From Actinomadura macra NBRC 14102 (GTDB lineage: Bacteria; Actinomycetota; Actinomycetes; Streptosporangiales; Streptosporangiaceae), in contig NZ_BCQT01000007.1 in NCBI RefSeq assembly GCF_001552215.1, positions 62,001 to 126,000 on the forward strand: a stretch of DNA of 64,000 nucleotides, given 5' to 3'. The notes under the pieces are model-generated. The model searched no databases. It saw only the letters and a list, made by a program, of their open reading frames with translations, and was not told where the DNA came from. Shown here one piece after another: positions 18,501 to 26,931 of the stretch. The translations under genes were made by a program, and so were the position numbers. Each line of letters starts with the position of its first letter. Position 1 is the stretch's first letter.

Positions 18501-19163
18501 ATGCGGTCGCGCCGGCGGATTCTCGGATGGTCCCTGCTCGGTGGCGTGGCGTTCTACGCGCTGGCGTGGACGGGCGTGAGCCTGACCATGCTCGGGATGA
18601 GCGGGTCCGCGCGGGCGGAGGAGTCGGCGCGGGCCGGGCTGCGCGAGGCCCCCGGGATCGGGAAGTTCGCGGTCGTGGACGACCACCTGTGGCGCGGCGC
18701 CGCGCCCACCACCGACGGGTACCGGTGGCTCGCCGCACAGGGCGTCCGGACGGTCATCGACCTGCGCGCGGAGCACCTGCCCGCCGAGGTGCTCGCCCGT
18801 CCCGGGCGGGCGGGCCTCACGGCGGTACGGCTCCCCCTGCGGGACGGGCAGGCCCCGTCCCCGCAGCAGGTCGGGCGATTCCTGTCGGAGGTCGGCCGGG
18901 CGCGCGGGCCCGTGTTCGTGCACTGCGGCGCGGGCGTCGGCCGGACGGGCGCGATGGCAGCCGCCTACCTGGTGCGGACGGGACAGGCGGACGCCGGCAC
19001 CGCGGCGCGGCGCAGCCTCGCGCTGGGTCCGCCGACACTCGAACAGCTGTCGTTCATGCGAGGGCTCGGCGACCGGCGGGCCGGTCGGCCGCCCGCGGCG
19101 GTGGTCGCGCTCAGCCGCGTGGCCGATTCCCCGCGCCGGTCATGGGCCCGCCTGACGAACTGA
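18501..19163 (+). CDS. Membrane-anchored dual-specificity/tyrosine phosphatase-like protein
   Basis: A 220-residue protein. One N-terminal helix (about 8-32, after RSRRR) anchors it; the rest is a cysteine-phosphatase domain with HLWRGAAPTTDGYRWL (typical entry to DSP/PTP-like domains), the general-acid region and the P-loop VFVHCGAGVGRTGAMAA, a complete HCx5R motif with catalytic Cys and Arg. Positive N-terminal residues suggest a short inner tail, which would put the catalytic domain outside, unless the helix is a cleaved signal. The ATG at 18501 was taken because upstream codons overlap lutC. Substrate unknown: phosphoprotein or phospholipid are both possible. Confidence 0.82.
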   Translation: MRSRRRILGWSLLGGVAFYALAWTGVSLTMLGMSGSARAEESARAGLREAPGIGKFAVVDDHLWRGAAPTTDGYRWLAAQGVRTVIDLRAEHLPAEVLARPGRAGLTAVRLPLRDGQAPSPQQVGRFLSEVGRARGPVFVHCGAGVGRTGAMAAAYLVRTGQADAGTAARRSLALGPPTLEQLSFMRGLGDRRAGRPPAAVVALSRVADSPRRSWARLTN

Positions 19164-19223
19164 GTTGCGAAATGGGACGAGGTGTGCAGGGTGACGAGCG
19201 CGGAACGGTTTACCTCCCGGAGG

Positions 19224-19253
19224 TTGACATGAGGCGCCCGGCGACGGTTGATA
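19224..19253 (+). promoter_or_regulatory. Candidate promoter upstream of the LAL regulator
   Basis: TTGACA (19224-19229), a perfect -35, is followed after 18 bp by TTGATA (19248-19253). A 27-codon frame begins at 19257 immediately downstream and contains a small hairpin (CTGGCC/GGCCAG, 19281-19298). A perfect 10-bp palindrome CCCTATAGGG sits at 19341-19350, before the regulator start at 19406. Confidence 0.4.
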
Positions 19254-19405
19254 GCTATGAACAACATGGTCACGGAGAGGCTGGCCTGTAGGGGCCAGGC
19301 TGTGGGATGGGGCGTGTTGTCCCGCCTTATTGACGAATGACCCTATAGGGTAAATCCCGCGGATTCTCAGGTAATGGCGTATCGACCGCCTGTCGCTGTT
19401 GGGGT

Positions 19406-22366
19406 GTGGACATGGAGGGTCGTACGGCCCGGCAGGGCGCAGCGCCCGGGAACGGCGTTCCCCTGGTCGGGCGGCAGTCCGTACTTCAAGAGCTCGAGGA
19501 GGCCCTGGACGCCACCGCGGCGTCAGCCTTCCGGTTCCTGGCTCTGGTCGGGGAGCCGGGCGCGGGCAAGACGCGGCTCCTCAACGAGCTGTGTTCGGCC
19601 GCGGACGCGCGGAAGCTGAGCATCCTGTCGGGCCGCGCGGCCGAGTTCGAGCAGGAGATGCCGTTCGGCGCCGTCGTCGACGCGCTCGACGACCATCTGG
19701 AAGACCACTTCCCCGACCTCAGCCCGACGACGGTCCGGCTGCTGGCCCCCGTGTTCCCCTCGCTGTTCACGGTCCTGAGCGATGGCGACGGCGTGCCCGG
19801 CGGTGCGCCCGGCAGCGCCCCGGAGACGACCCCGGTCGCCCGGTACCAGCTCTACCGGGCGGTGCGGCACCTGTTGGAGGAGCTGGCCGCCCCGTCGGGT
19901 CTGGTGCTGATCGTGGACGACGTGCACTGGGCCGACGACGCCACGATCGAGCTGCTGGACCATCTCGTCCGCCATCCGCCCCGCGCCCGGGTCCTGATCG
20001 CGCTCGCCTACCGTCCCGCCCAGGCGTCGGCGCGGCTCGCCGCGCTGGTGCAGGCGTCGGTCCAGGCGGTGGGCGGGCACCGGCTGTCGGTCGAGCCGCT
20101 GACCGAGTCGGAGGTCGCGGAGCTGCTCGGCCCGCAGGTCAGCGGGGCGCGCTGCCGCGAACTGTACAAGGCGAGCGGCGGCAACCCGTTCTACCTGGAG
20201 GCGCTGGCCCGCAGTCACGAGCCGCTCGCCGTCGGCGAGCCGGGCGGTGACCTGCCGCCCGCCGTGCGCGCCGCGCTCCAGCTGGAGCTGAGCGGCCTGT
20301 CCGCGAACGCGCTGCTGATCGCGCAGAGCGCGGCGGTGGCCGCCGACGAGTTCCCGCCACTGTTGGCCGCCGCGGCCGCCGAGGTGAGCGAGGAGGTGGC
20401 GCTGGCGGCGCTGGACGAGCTGGTCGCCCGCGACATCGTCCGGCCACGGGCCGAGCGGTTCCGGTTCCGACACCCGCTCGTCCGGCACGCCGCCTACCGC
20501 TCCGCCGCGGCCGGGTGGCGGCTGGCCGCGCACGGGCGGATCGCCTCCTACCTCACCGAGATCGGCGCGCCCGCCGCCGTCCGCGCCCGGCACATCGAGC
20601 GGTCGGGACGGGCCGGCGACCGGGTCGCCATCGCGACCCTGGTGGAGGCCGCGCGCGCCTTCGCCACGCAGGCCCCGGCGACCGCCGCGCACTGGCTGCA
20701 GGCGGCGCTGCGGCTGATGCCGGAGACCCGGCCGGAGACGCCGGTGGCCGCGGAGGCGGGCGGGCCCGTGCTGCCGTCGCGGCTGGAGCTGATGATGGAA
20801 CTGGCGCAGGTCCAGACCGTCGGCGGGCACCTGACCGAGGGCCGCGAGACCGCGCGCAACGTCCTGAAGATGCTGCCGGAGGACGACTACGAGCGCCGGG
20901 CGCGGGCGGCGCGGCTCGCCGCGCTGATGGAGCGGCAGCTCGACCGCCCGCACGAGGCGCGCGCCCTGCTGCTGGACGAACTGCGCCGCATGCCCGACCC
21001 GCGCTCCCCCGCCGCGGTGCCGCTGCGGATGCGGCTGGTCGCCGAGCGGATGATGCGCATCGACTTCCGGGCCGCGCAGGCGGTGCTGGACCTGATGCCC
21101 GACGACTCCGAGGACTGGGAGCCCGGCCTGAAGCTGGCGGTCGCCGCGCTGCGCCCGATGCCCGCGCTCGCCGCCGGGCGCGTCGAGGACGCGCTGCGCT
21201 ATCTGGAGGCCGCGGGCGTCCTGGTCGACGCGGCCCCCGACGAGCACCTGTCGGAGTGGATGGACGCCATCGCCTGGCTGTGCTGGGCCTCGACGTTCAT
21301 GGGCCACTTCCTCAGCGCGGCCGACCGCTTCCAGCGCGCCGTCACCGTCGCGCGCGCGACCGGCCAGCTCTACATCGTGACCAATCTGAGGGCGGGCCAG
21401 GCCCGCGCCTACGGGATGCTCGGGCGGCTGGAGGAGGCCGCGGCCGCCGCCGAGGAGGCCGTGGAGGAGGCCCGGCTGCTGACCTCGGGCCAGCAGCTGG
21501 TGTTCGCGCTGACCCAGCAGAGCCTGGTGGCGGGCTGGTCGGGCGACGATGAGTCCGCGCTGCGGCATGCCGAGGAGGCCATCGAGTGCGGCGCGGGCGT
21601 CGGCGAGTGGTGGGGATCCATGGCCCGCTACGCCCGCGCGATGGCGCTGATCGGCCTCGGCCGCCTCGACGAGGCTGCCCGCGCCGTCGAGGTCGCGTTC
21701 GGCGGCCCGCTGGACCAGCGGACGCATCTGTCGCTGTGCGAGGCCATGGCGGGGCTGGAGGCGGGCCGTGGGCGCCCCGACGCCGCGATGGAGTGGGTGA
21801 AGCGCACCGAGGGCTTCGTGATCCCCGGCCTGGAGGCTCACAACGCGCTCGCCCACCTGGCCCGGGCGCACGCCCTCCAGCTCGCCGAGCCGGCGGAGGC
21901 CGCGCGGGAGGCGGTGACGGCGGCGGAGATGTTCGAGAATGCCGGGCATCAGATCGAGACGGGCCGGGCCCGGTTGCGTGCGGGTACCGCCTACGCCGAG
22001 GCCGATGACCGCGCCGCCGCCCGCGAGCAGTTGCGCACGGCGGCCGGGATCTTCTCCGAGTGCGGTGCGCGGACGCTGCACGCGCAGGCCGTCCGCGAGC
22101 AGCGCCGGATCGGCGTTCGGGTGCCGACCAGGGGCGGCCGGAGCTCCGGGTTGCCGGGCGGGCTGTCCAAGCGCGAGTACGAGGTCGCCATGCTGGTCGT
22201 CGAGGGCTGCTCGAACTCGCAGATCGCCGAGCGGCTGTTCGTCAGCATCCGCACCGTGGAGACGCACCTGTCGCACATCTTCGCCAAGTTCGGCGTGAAC
22301 TCGCGTGTGGGCGTAGTGAGCGCGCTGAGCCGGACAGAGGCGGATCCGGACACGCAGGGCGGTTGA
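19406..22366 (+). CDS. LuxR-family ATP-binding (LAL) transcriptional regulator
   Basis: A 986-residue regulator. The N-terminal AAA/STAND-type ATPase has Walker A GEPGAGKT (49-56) and Walker B VLIVDDVHWADD. A long TPR-like helical region fills the middle, rich in Ala, Glu and Arg (for example EEAAAAAEEAVEEARLL). The C-terminal LuxR helix-turn-helix begins at LSKREYEVAMLVVEG and continues IAERLFVSIRTVETHLSHIF. Such LAL proteins bind ATP, and perhaps an inducer, then activate nearby catabolic or biosynthetic genes. The next two genes in the same direction, a hydrolase and a GMC oxidoreductase, are the natural targets. Start GTG 19406 or ATG 19412; both lack a strong ribosome site. Confidence 0.93.
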   Translation: MDMEGRTARQGAAPGNGVPLVGRQSVLQELEEALDATAASAFRFLALVGEPGAGKTRLLNELCSAADARKLSILSGRAAEFEQEMPFGAVVDALDDHLEDHFPDLSPTTVRLLAPVFPSLFTVLSDGDGVPGGAPGSAPETTPVARYQLYRAVRHLLEELAAPSGLVLIVDDVHWADDATIELLDHLVRHPPRARVLIALAYRPAQASARLAALVQASVQAVGGHRLSVEPLTESEVAELLGPQVSGARCRELYKASGGNPFYLEALARSHEPLAVGEPGGDLPPAVRAALQLELSGLSANALLIAQSAAVAADEFPPLLAAAAAEVSEEVALAALDELVARDIVRPRAERFRFRHPLVRHAAYRSAAAGWRLAAHGRIASYLTEIGAPAAVRARHIERSGRAGDRVAIATLVEAARAFATQAPATAAHWLQAALRLMPETRPETPVAAEAGGPVLPSRLELMMELAQVQTVGGHLTEGRETARNVLKMLPEDDYERRARAARLAALMERQLDRPHEARALLLDELRRMPDPRSPAAVPLRMRLVAERMMRIDFRAAQAVLDLMPDDSEDWEPGLKLAVAALRPMPALAAGRVEDALRYLEAAGVLVDAAPDEHLSEWMDAIAWLCWASTFMGHFLSAADRFQRAVTVARATGQLYIVTNLRAGQARAYGMLGRLEEAAAAAEEAVEEARLLTSGQQLVFALTQQSLVAGWSGDDESALRHAEEAIECGAGVGEWWGSMARYARAMALIGLGRLDEAARAVEVAFGGPLDQRTHLSLCEAMAGLEAGRGRPDAAMEWVKRTEGFVIPGLEAHNALAHLARAHALQLAEPAEAAREAVTAAEMFENAGHQIETGRARLRAGTAYAEADDRAAAREQLRTAAGIFSECGARTLHAQAVREQRRIGVRVPTRGGRSSGLPGGLSKREYEVAMLVVEGCSNSQIAERLFVSIRTVETHLSHIFAKFGVNSRVGVVSALSRTEADPDTQGG

Positions 22367-22399
22367 CGAGAACCCGGATACGGTCGCCGCAAAGGCATT

Positions 22400-22409
22400 G
22401 GAACGTTCC
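22400..22409. promoter_or_regulatory. 10-bp palindrome in the LAL-hydrolase gap
   Basis: GGAACGTTCC is perfectly self-complementary and sits in the 240-bp gap after the LAL gene, about 200 bp upstream of the hydrolase start. The core GAACGTTC recurs at 41010-41017. It could be an operator, but two copies in 64 kb is weak evidence. Confidence 0.3.
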
Positions 22410-22606
22410 GTTCTGTCCTGTTTCAGCCACGTCCTGTCGGTTCCAGAACCTCTGCCCGACTCCGTGCGTCACAGACGTTACGTATGCCGGTACGGATCAG
22501 CTCCATACCTGCTGACCGGGGTCGGGGGAAGAAGTAGGTGTTTACCACGATGCCCCAAATGAGCCGGTCACCGCATCATCGTTGCGGGACGACGGAGGTG
22601 AAGGAC

Positions 22607-23701
22607 ATGACACGGACGATCACGCGTTTCACGCACGCAGGCGTGTCGAACGCCGAGATATCGGTGCACCCGTTCGCGACCGAGGACGGGCTCGGGCTCA
22701 ACCTGACCCGCTTCCTGCGCACCGAGGGCGACGACGTGGTCCTGCTCGTCCACGGCCTCACCTCCGCGAGCGACGTCTACATCATGCCCGAGCACCGGAA
22801 CCTGGCGAGCCACCTGCTCGACAACGGCTTCGGCGACGTCTGGGCCGTGGACTTCCGGATGAGCGGCCGTTTCCCCTACGACGCCGAGACGCACCGCTAC
22901 ACGCTGGACGACATCGCGCTCTACGACTTCCCGGCCACCCTCAAGGAACTGCGCAAGCACATCGGCGACCGCCGGGTGCACGTCATCGCGCACTGCCTGG
23001 GCGCGGTGTCGTTCTCGATGAGCCTGTTCGCCGGCGCCGTCGACGGCATCACCAGCCTGACGTGCAACAGCGTGTCGCTGACACCGCGGGTGCCGGCCTT
23101 TTCGAAGCTGAAGCTCTCGTTCGGGACCTGGTTCCTGGAGTACGTCGTCGGGTTGCCGTTCCTCGATCCGAGGTTCGGTGAAGCGCCGTTCCTCACCCGC
23201 CCCTGGATGCTCTCGCGCCTGGTGTCGCTGTTCCACAACGAGTGCAAGGCGCCCGCCTGTCACATGCAGAGCTTCCAGTGGGGCGCGGGCAAGCCGGCGA
23301 TGTACGAGCACGCCAACCTGCTGCCCGAGACGCACGCGCGGGTCGCCGACATCTGCTCCGCGTCCGGCCTGCACTACTACCGGCACGTCCGCAAGATGGT
23401 CTCGGCCGGCCACTCGGTGAAGTACGCGCCGGACGACCCGCGCTACGCGAGCCTGCCGAACAACTACCTGAAGAACGCGGCGGACGTGCGGACCCCCCTG
23501 CTGCTCCTCGCGCCCGACCGCAACCGCGTCTTCACCGACTCCAACGTCCACCTCCACAAGATCCTGGAGAAGGCCGCCCCTGGACGCCACGAGCTGGCGG
23601 TACTGCCCGGCTACGGGCACCTCGACCCCCTGATCGGAAAGAACTCCTACATCGACGTCTTTCCGCGCATCGTCGACTTCCTCAAGCGGCACAGCGCATG
23701 A
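22607..23701 (+). CDS. Alpha/beta hydrolase with Cys nucleophile, partner of GMC oxidoreductase
   Basis: A 364-residue alpha/beta-fold protein. The oxyanion strand VVLLVHGLTSASDVYIM is followed by the nucleophile elbow VIAHCLGAVSF, where Cys130 replaces the usual Ser, as in PHA synthases. A probable acid lies in LLLAPDRNRVFTDSN (about 304), and the catalytic His338 in LPGYGHLDPL. No signal peptide or membrane helix is seen. The ATG at 22607 follows GGAGGTGAAGG, a strong ribosome site. It precedes a cholesterol-oxidase-like GMC gene by 37 bp. In some actinobacteria I recall these two domains joined in one chain, which suggests a common substrate, probably a sterol or other lipid alcohol or ester. 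That substrate is inference. Confidence 0.85.
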   Translation: MTRTITRFTHAGVSNAEISVHPFATEDGLGLNLTRFLRTEGDDVVLLVHGLTSASDVYIMPEHRNLASHLLDNGFGDVWAVDFRMSGRFPYDAETHRYTLDDIALYDFPATLKELRKHIGDRRVHVIAHCLGAVSFSMSLFAGAVDGITSLTCNSVSLTPRVPAFSKLKLSFGTWFLEYVVGLPFLDPRFGEAPFLTRPWMLSRLVSLFHNECKAPACHMQSFQWGAGKPAMYEHANLLPETHARVADICSASGLHYYRHVRKMVSAGHSVKYAPDDPRYASLPNNYLKNAADVRTPLLLLAPDRNRVFTDSNVHLHKILEKAAPGRHELAVLPGYGHLDPLIGKNSYIDVFPRIVDFLKRHSA

Positions 23702-23738
23702 GGACCCGGCGGCGCACTAGCGGAAAGCCCAGTGACTG

Positions 23739-26189
23739 GTGACTGGTATGGAACACGTTGACGCCGTGGTCATCGGGTCCGGATTCGGCGGCTCGGTCGC
23801 CGCGTACCGGCTGGCCGAGGCCGGACAGTCGGTCGTGCTCTTGGAGCGCGGCCAGCCGTACCCACCCGGCAGCTTCCCGCGCTCACCGCGGCAGATGGGC
23901 CGCGCGTTCTGGGACCCGGCCGCGGGCCTGTACGGCATGTTCGACGTGTGGTCCTTCAAAGGCTGCGACTCGGTCGTGTCGGCGGGGCTCGGCGGCGGAT
24001 CGCTGATCTACGCCAACGTGCTCCTCCGCAAGGACGAGCACTGGTTCGTCCACGACCAGCCGCTGCCGGACGGCGGGTACGAGCCGTGGCCGGTCTCGCG
24101 CGCCGACCTCGATCCGCACTACGACGTGGTGGAGCGGATGCTCGGCGCGACCCCGTACCCGCTGAACCGTCCGCCGTTCGACGACACCCCGAAGGCGCAC
24201 GCGATGCAGGACGCCGCCGCGGAGCTGGGCCTGCAGTGCACGCTGCCGCCGCTCGCGGTGAGCTTCGCCTCCGAGCCGGGAGGCACGCCGGGGGTGAGCC
24301 TGCCGATCGCGGACGCGGCGTACCCCAACATCCACCGCGTCGGCCGGCGGACGTGCAAGCTGTGCGGCGAGTGCAACATCGGCTGCAACGAGGGCTCCAA
24401 GAACAGCCTCGACCACACCTACCTGTCCGCGGCGGCGCACCAGGGCGCCGACATCCGTACCTCCCGCGAGGTCAAGGCGATCCGGCCGAGGCCGGGCGGC
24501 GGCTACCAGGTCGACTACGTCCACCACGCCGACCTCACCGCGCGCAAGAGCCGCCCGCGGGTGGTGACGATGTCGTGCGACCGGCTGATCCTGGGCGCCG
24601 GCACCTACGGGACGACGTACTTGCTGCTGAAGTCGCAGAAGGCGTTCCCGGGGCTGAGCCAGGCGCTCGGTACCCGGTTCAGCGGCAACGGCGACCTGCT
24701 GACCTTCCTGCTGAAGGCCAAGGACCGCAACCGGGTCCGGCCGCTGGACGCCGCCCGCGGCCCGGTGATCACCAGCGCGATCCGGCTGGCGGACGAGCTG
24801 GACGGCATGCACGGCGCCGGCCGCGGCGCCTACATCCAGGACGGCGGCTACCCGGGGTTCGCCGACTGGATCATCCAGGGCTTCGACGTCGGCAACGAGA
24901 TCGAGCGCGCGGTGAAGTTCCTGTGGAACCGGTTCACCGAGTTCTTCAGGGACGCGCCCGACACGAACCTGTCCAAGGAGCTGTCGGACCTGATCGGTGA
25001 TGGAGCCCTGACGGTCAGCTCGCTCCCGCTGCTCGGCATGGGCCGCGACATCGCCGACGGGCGGCTGCATCTGCGGGACGGCCGGCTCGCCGCCGACTGG
25101 ACGACGCGGACCAGCGAGAATCATTTCAAGCGGGTCCGCAAGACGATGCAGGGCATCGCGGACGTGCTCGGCGCGGAGTACGCGGACAACCCGATGTGGT
25201 TCCGCAAGCGCATCATCACCGTCCATCCGCTGGGCGGGGCGCCGATGGGCGCCACCAAGGACGAGGGCGTCTGCGACGCCTTCGGCGAGGTGTTCGGGTT
25301 TCCGGGCCTCTACATCGCCGACGGGGCGGCGATGCCGGGGGCAGTGGGCCCGAATCCCTCGCTCACCATCGCCGCGCAGGCCGATCGCCTGGCCACGCGG
25401 CTGCTGGAGAGCGTGCCCGCACGCGGGGGTGCGGGCACGGTCATCGCCGCCTCGACGGACACGGGGGCCGGGCCGGCCGGGGGGGCCGGCTCGACCGACG
25501 GGGCGGGGGACAGCTCGGGGAACGGCTCGGCGTACGGTCCGTTTTCGGGGAGCCGCGGCGGTATCGGGGGATCGATCGCCGTGGCACCGGACCGTACGTC
25601 GCTGTCGTTCACCGAGGAGATGAAGGGGTTCGTCACCTATGGCGCGATCGATCCGCGGGCGGGGGAACTCGCGGACGAGCGCGAGCGGCTGGCGTTCCGG
25701 CTGACGATCACCGCCGAGGACACCGACCGTTTCCTGGCCGAGCCCGAGCATGCCGCGAGGGCCGAGGGATGGATCGACGCCGCTGGCTACGGGGGCCGGC
25801 GTCCCGTCCAGCGGGGCTGGTTCAACCTTTTCGCGCCGGGAGGCGCGGAGGACCGCCGGCTGATGAAGTACCGGCTGTACTTCAGCGACGGCGAGGACCG
25901 GCCCCGCACTCTGGTCGGCCACAAGAACGTCCTGCACGGCCCGCCGACGCGGATCTGGCCCGACACGTCGACACTGTACGTGCGGATCCTGGAAGGCCAC
26001 GTCGACGAGGACGCGGAGGGCGGCGCGCAGGTGCTGGGCGCGGGCGTACTGCACATCCAGCTCACCGACTTCGCCCGGCAGCTGACGACGTTCCGCACGG
26101 CGGGGCCGGACGGCACCGGAAAGCTGGTCAGCTTCGGCAGGTTCTTCGCCGGGGAGCTGTGGGAGGTTTACGGTCCCGACATCGACTGA
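23739..26189 (+). CDS. GMC oxidoreductase (cholesterol-oxidase-like) with extra C-terminal domain
   Basis: An 816-residue FAD enzyme. It shows the dinucleotide fold VVIGSGFGGSVAAYRLAEAG at residue 10, LGGGSLIYANVLL, a four-Cys cluster CKLCGECNIGC before NEGSKNSLDHTYL, and the GMC C-terminal signature HPLGGAPMG and ADGAAMPGAVGPNPSLTI, with the active-site His and Asn. The FAD part ends near residue 560. A Gly/Ser/Thr/Ala-rich linker (about 565-605) leads to a separate beta-rich domain of about 210 residues starting LSFTEEMKGFV, whose role I do not know. No signal peptide. GTG 23739 has GGAAAG upstream; ATG 23748 is the alternative. Likely oxidises a sterol or similar alcohol together with the upstream hydrolase. 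Confidence 0.9.
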   Translation: MTGMEHVDAVVIGSGFGGSVAAYRLAEAGQSVVLLERGQPYPPGSFPRSPRQMGRAFWDPAAGLYGMFDVWSFKGCDSVVSAGLGGGSLIYANVLLRKDEHWFVHDQPLPDGGYEPWPVSRADLDPHYDVVERMLGATPYPLNRPPFDDTPKAHAMQDAAAELGLQCTLPPLAVSFASEPGGTPGVSLPIADAAYPNIHRVGRRTCKLCGECNIGCNEGSKNSLDHTYLSAAAHQGADIRTSREVKAIRPRPGGGYQVDYVHHADLTARKSRPRVVTMSCDRLILGAGTYGTTYLLLKSQKAFPGLSQALGTRFSGNGDLLTFLLKAKDRNRVRPLDAARGPVITSAIRLADELDGMHGAGRGAYIQDGGYPGFADWIIQGFDVGNEIERAVKFLWNRFTEFFRDAPDTNLSKELSDLIGDGALTVSSLPLLGMGRDIADGRLHLRDGRLAADWTTRTSENHFKRVRKTMQGIADVLGAEYADNPMWFRKRIITVHPLGGAPMGATKDEGVCDAFGEVFGFPGLYIADGAAMPGAVGPNPSLTIAAQADRLATRLLESVPARGGAGTVIAASTDTGAGPAGGAGSTDGAGDSSGNGSAYGPFSGSRGGIGGSIAVAPDRTSLSFTEEMKGFVTYGAIDPRAGELADERERLAFRLTITAEDTDRFLAEPEHAARAEGWIDAAGYGGRRPVQRGWFNLFAPGGAEDRRLMKYRLYFSDGEDRPRTLVGHKNVLHGPPTRIWPDTSTLYVRILEGHVDEDAEGGAQVLGAGVLHIQLTDFARQLTTFRTAGPDGTGKLVSFGRFFAGELWEVYGPDID

Positions 26190-26207
26190 TCGGGATCGTC
26201 CAGGTTC

Positions 26208-26247
26208 GTGCAGGCCGAGAGAACTGCGGGGTGCTCTCGGCCTGCAC
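26208..26247. terminator. Strong bidirectional terminator
   Basis: GTGCAGGCCGAGAG (26208-26221) and CTCTCGGCCTGCAC (26234-26247) form a perfect 14-bp stem with a 12-nt loop, followed on the plus strand by TCTTCTTCG. It separates the convergent GMC and CGNR genes and ends the GMC transcript 19 bp after its stop. Confidence 0.85.
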
Positions 26248-26283
26248 TCTTCTTCGTGTGGAGGCGGGTCAGCCGGCGTCCGC

Positions 26284-26856
26284 TCAGCCGGTGTCCGCGC
26301 GGGCGCGGAACGCGGCGGCCTTGACGCGGTTCTGGCAGGCGGTGGAACAGAATCGGCGGGTGCCGTTGCGGGAGGTGTCGACGTAGACGCGGTCGCAGTG
26401 CGGCGCGGTGCAGACGCCGAGCCGGTCCTGCATCTCGCTGCCGATGACGACGGCGAGGCCGGTGGCGCAGGGGGCGCCCCACAGGTCGGCGATGCTGTCG
26501 CCCGCGCCGTGGAAGTGCACGTGCCAGGGTTCGCCGTCGTGGCGGTCCAGGTGCGGTCTGGCCTGCGTCCCCTCCAGGAGGGCGTTGACCTGCGCCGCGG
26601 CGGTGTCGACGTCGCCGGCGGTGATCGCCTCGAAGACGGCGCGCAGGTCGCGGGCCACGGCGGCCAGCTCGGCCAGCTCGGCTTCGGAGACGCGCACGCC
26701 CCTGCCGGTGGTCCCGAGGACCTCCGCCGCCAGGACTCTCAGCTCGGCGGCCGGCGGCAGGGGGTAGGGGCGCCCGCGCCGCTCCCCCGCGGTGAACACG
26801 TTGACCAACCCGGCGGCGGCCTGCACCACGGCATCGGTGTGACTGTTGAAGTTCAC
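26284..26856 (-). CDS. CGNR zinc-finger (ABATE domain) putative transcriptional regulator
   Basis: A 190-residue protein. The N-terminal ABATE-type region covers about 1-130 (NFNSHTDAVVQAAAGLVN, then helical). The C-terminal CGNR zinc finger reads CTAPHCDRVYVDTSRNG and RRFCSTACQNRVKAAAFRAR, with four zinc-binding cysteines and the conserved stretch of Arg and Lys. Proteins of this kind are treated as stress-related DNA-binding regulators in actinomycetes. The frame is open to 26898 (TTG), but GTG 26856 begins the domain and is chosen. It faces the methyltransferase across a 75-bp gap containing a perfect 9-bp inverted repeat, so it probably controls both itself and that gene. Confidence 0.88.
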   Translation of the reverse strand: MNFNSHTDAVVQAAAGLVNVFTAGERRGRPYPLPPAAELRVLAAEVLGTTGRGVRVSEAELAELAAVARDLRAVFEAITAGDVDTAAAQVNALLEGTQARPHLDRHDGEPWHVHFHGAGDSIADLWGAPCATGLAVVIGSEMQDRLGVCTAPHCDRVYVDTSRNGTRRFCSTACQNRVKAAAFRARADTG

Positions 26857-26886
26857 TTGACCAGTTACGCCCTTCGGTACTAGCTT

Positions 26887-26916
26887 GTCACTGTCCAAAG
26901 GTTATACGACAGTGAC
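26887..26916. promoter_or_regulatory. Inverted-repeat operator in the CGNR/methyltransferase divergent promoter
   Basis: GTCACTGTC (26887-26895) and GACAGTGAC (26908-26916) are perfect reverse complements separated by 12 bp, giving half-site centres 21 bp apart, two helical turns. Between them lies TTATAC (26902-26907), a likely -10 element of the methyltransferase, so a bound protein would block RNA polymerase. Confidence 0.6.
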
Positions 26917-26931
26917 TGGAGGGGTGCGTCC

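Noticed and set aside
19523..22276. 917-codon minus-strand open frame opposite the LAL regulator
   Set aside because: It is the reverse-strand shadow of a well-supported regulator; its translation is Arg/Gly/His-rich with no recognisable domain, as usual for GC-rich DNA.
22400..22409. GGAACGTTCC considered as a KstR-type sterol-catabolism operator near the GMC gene
   Set aside because: The two-base spacer of the KstR consensus is missing, so the link to sterol regulation would be forced.
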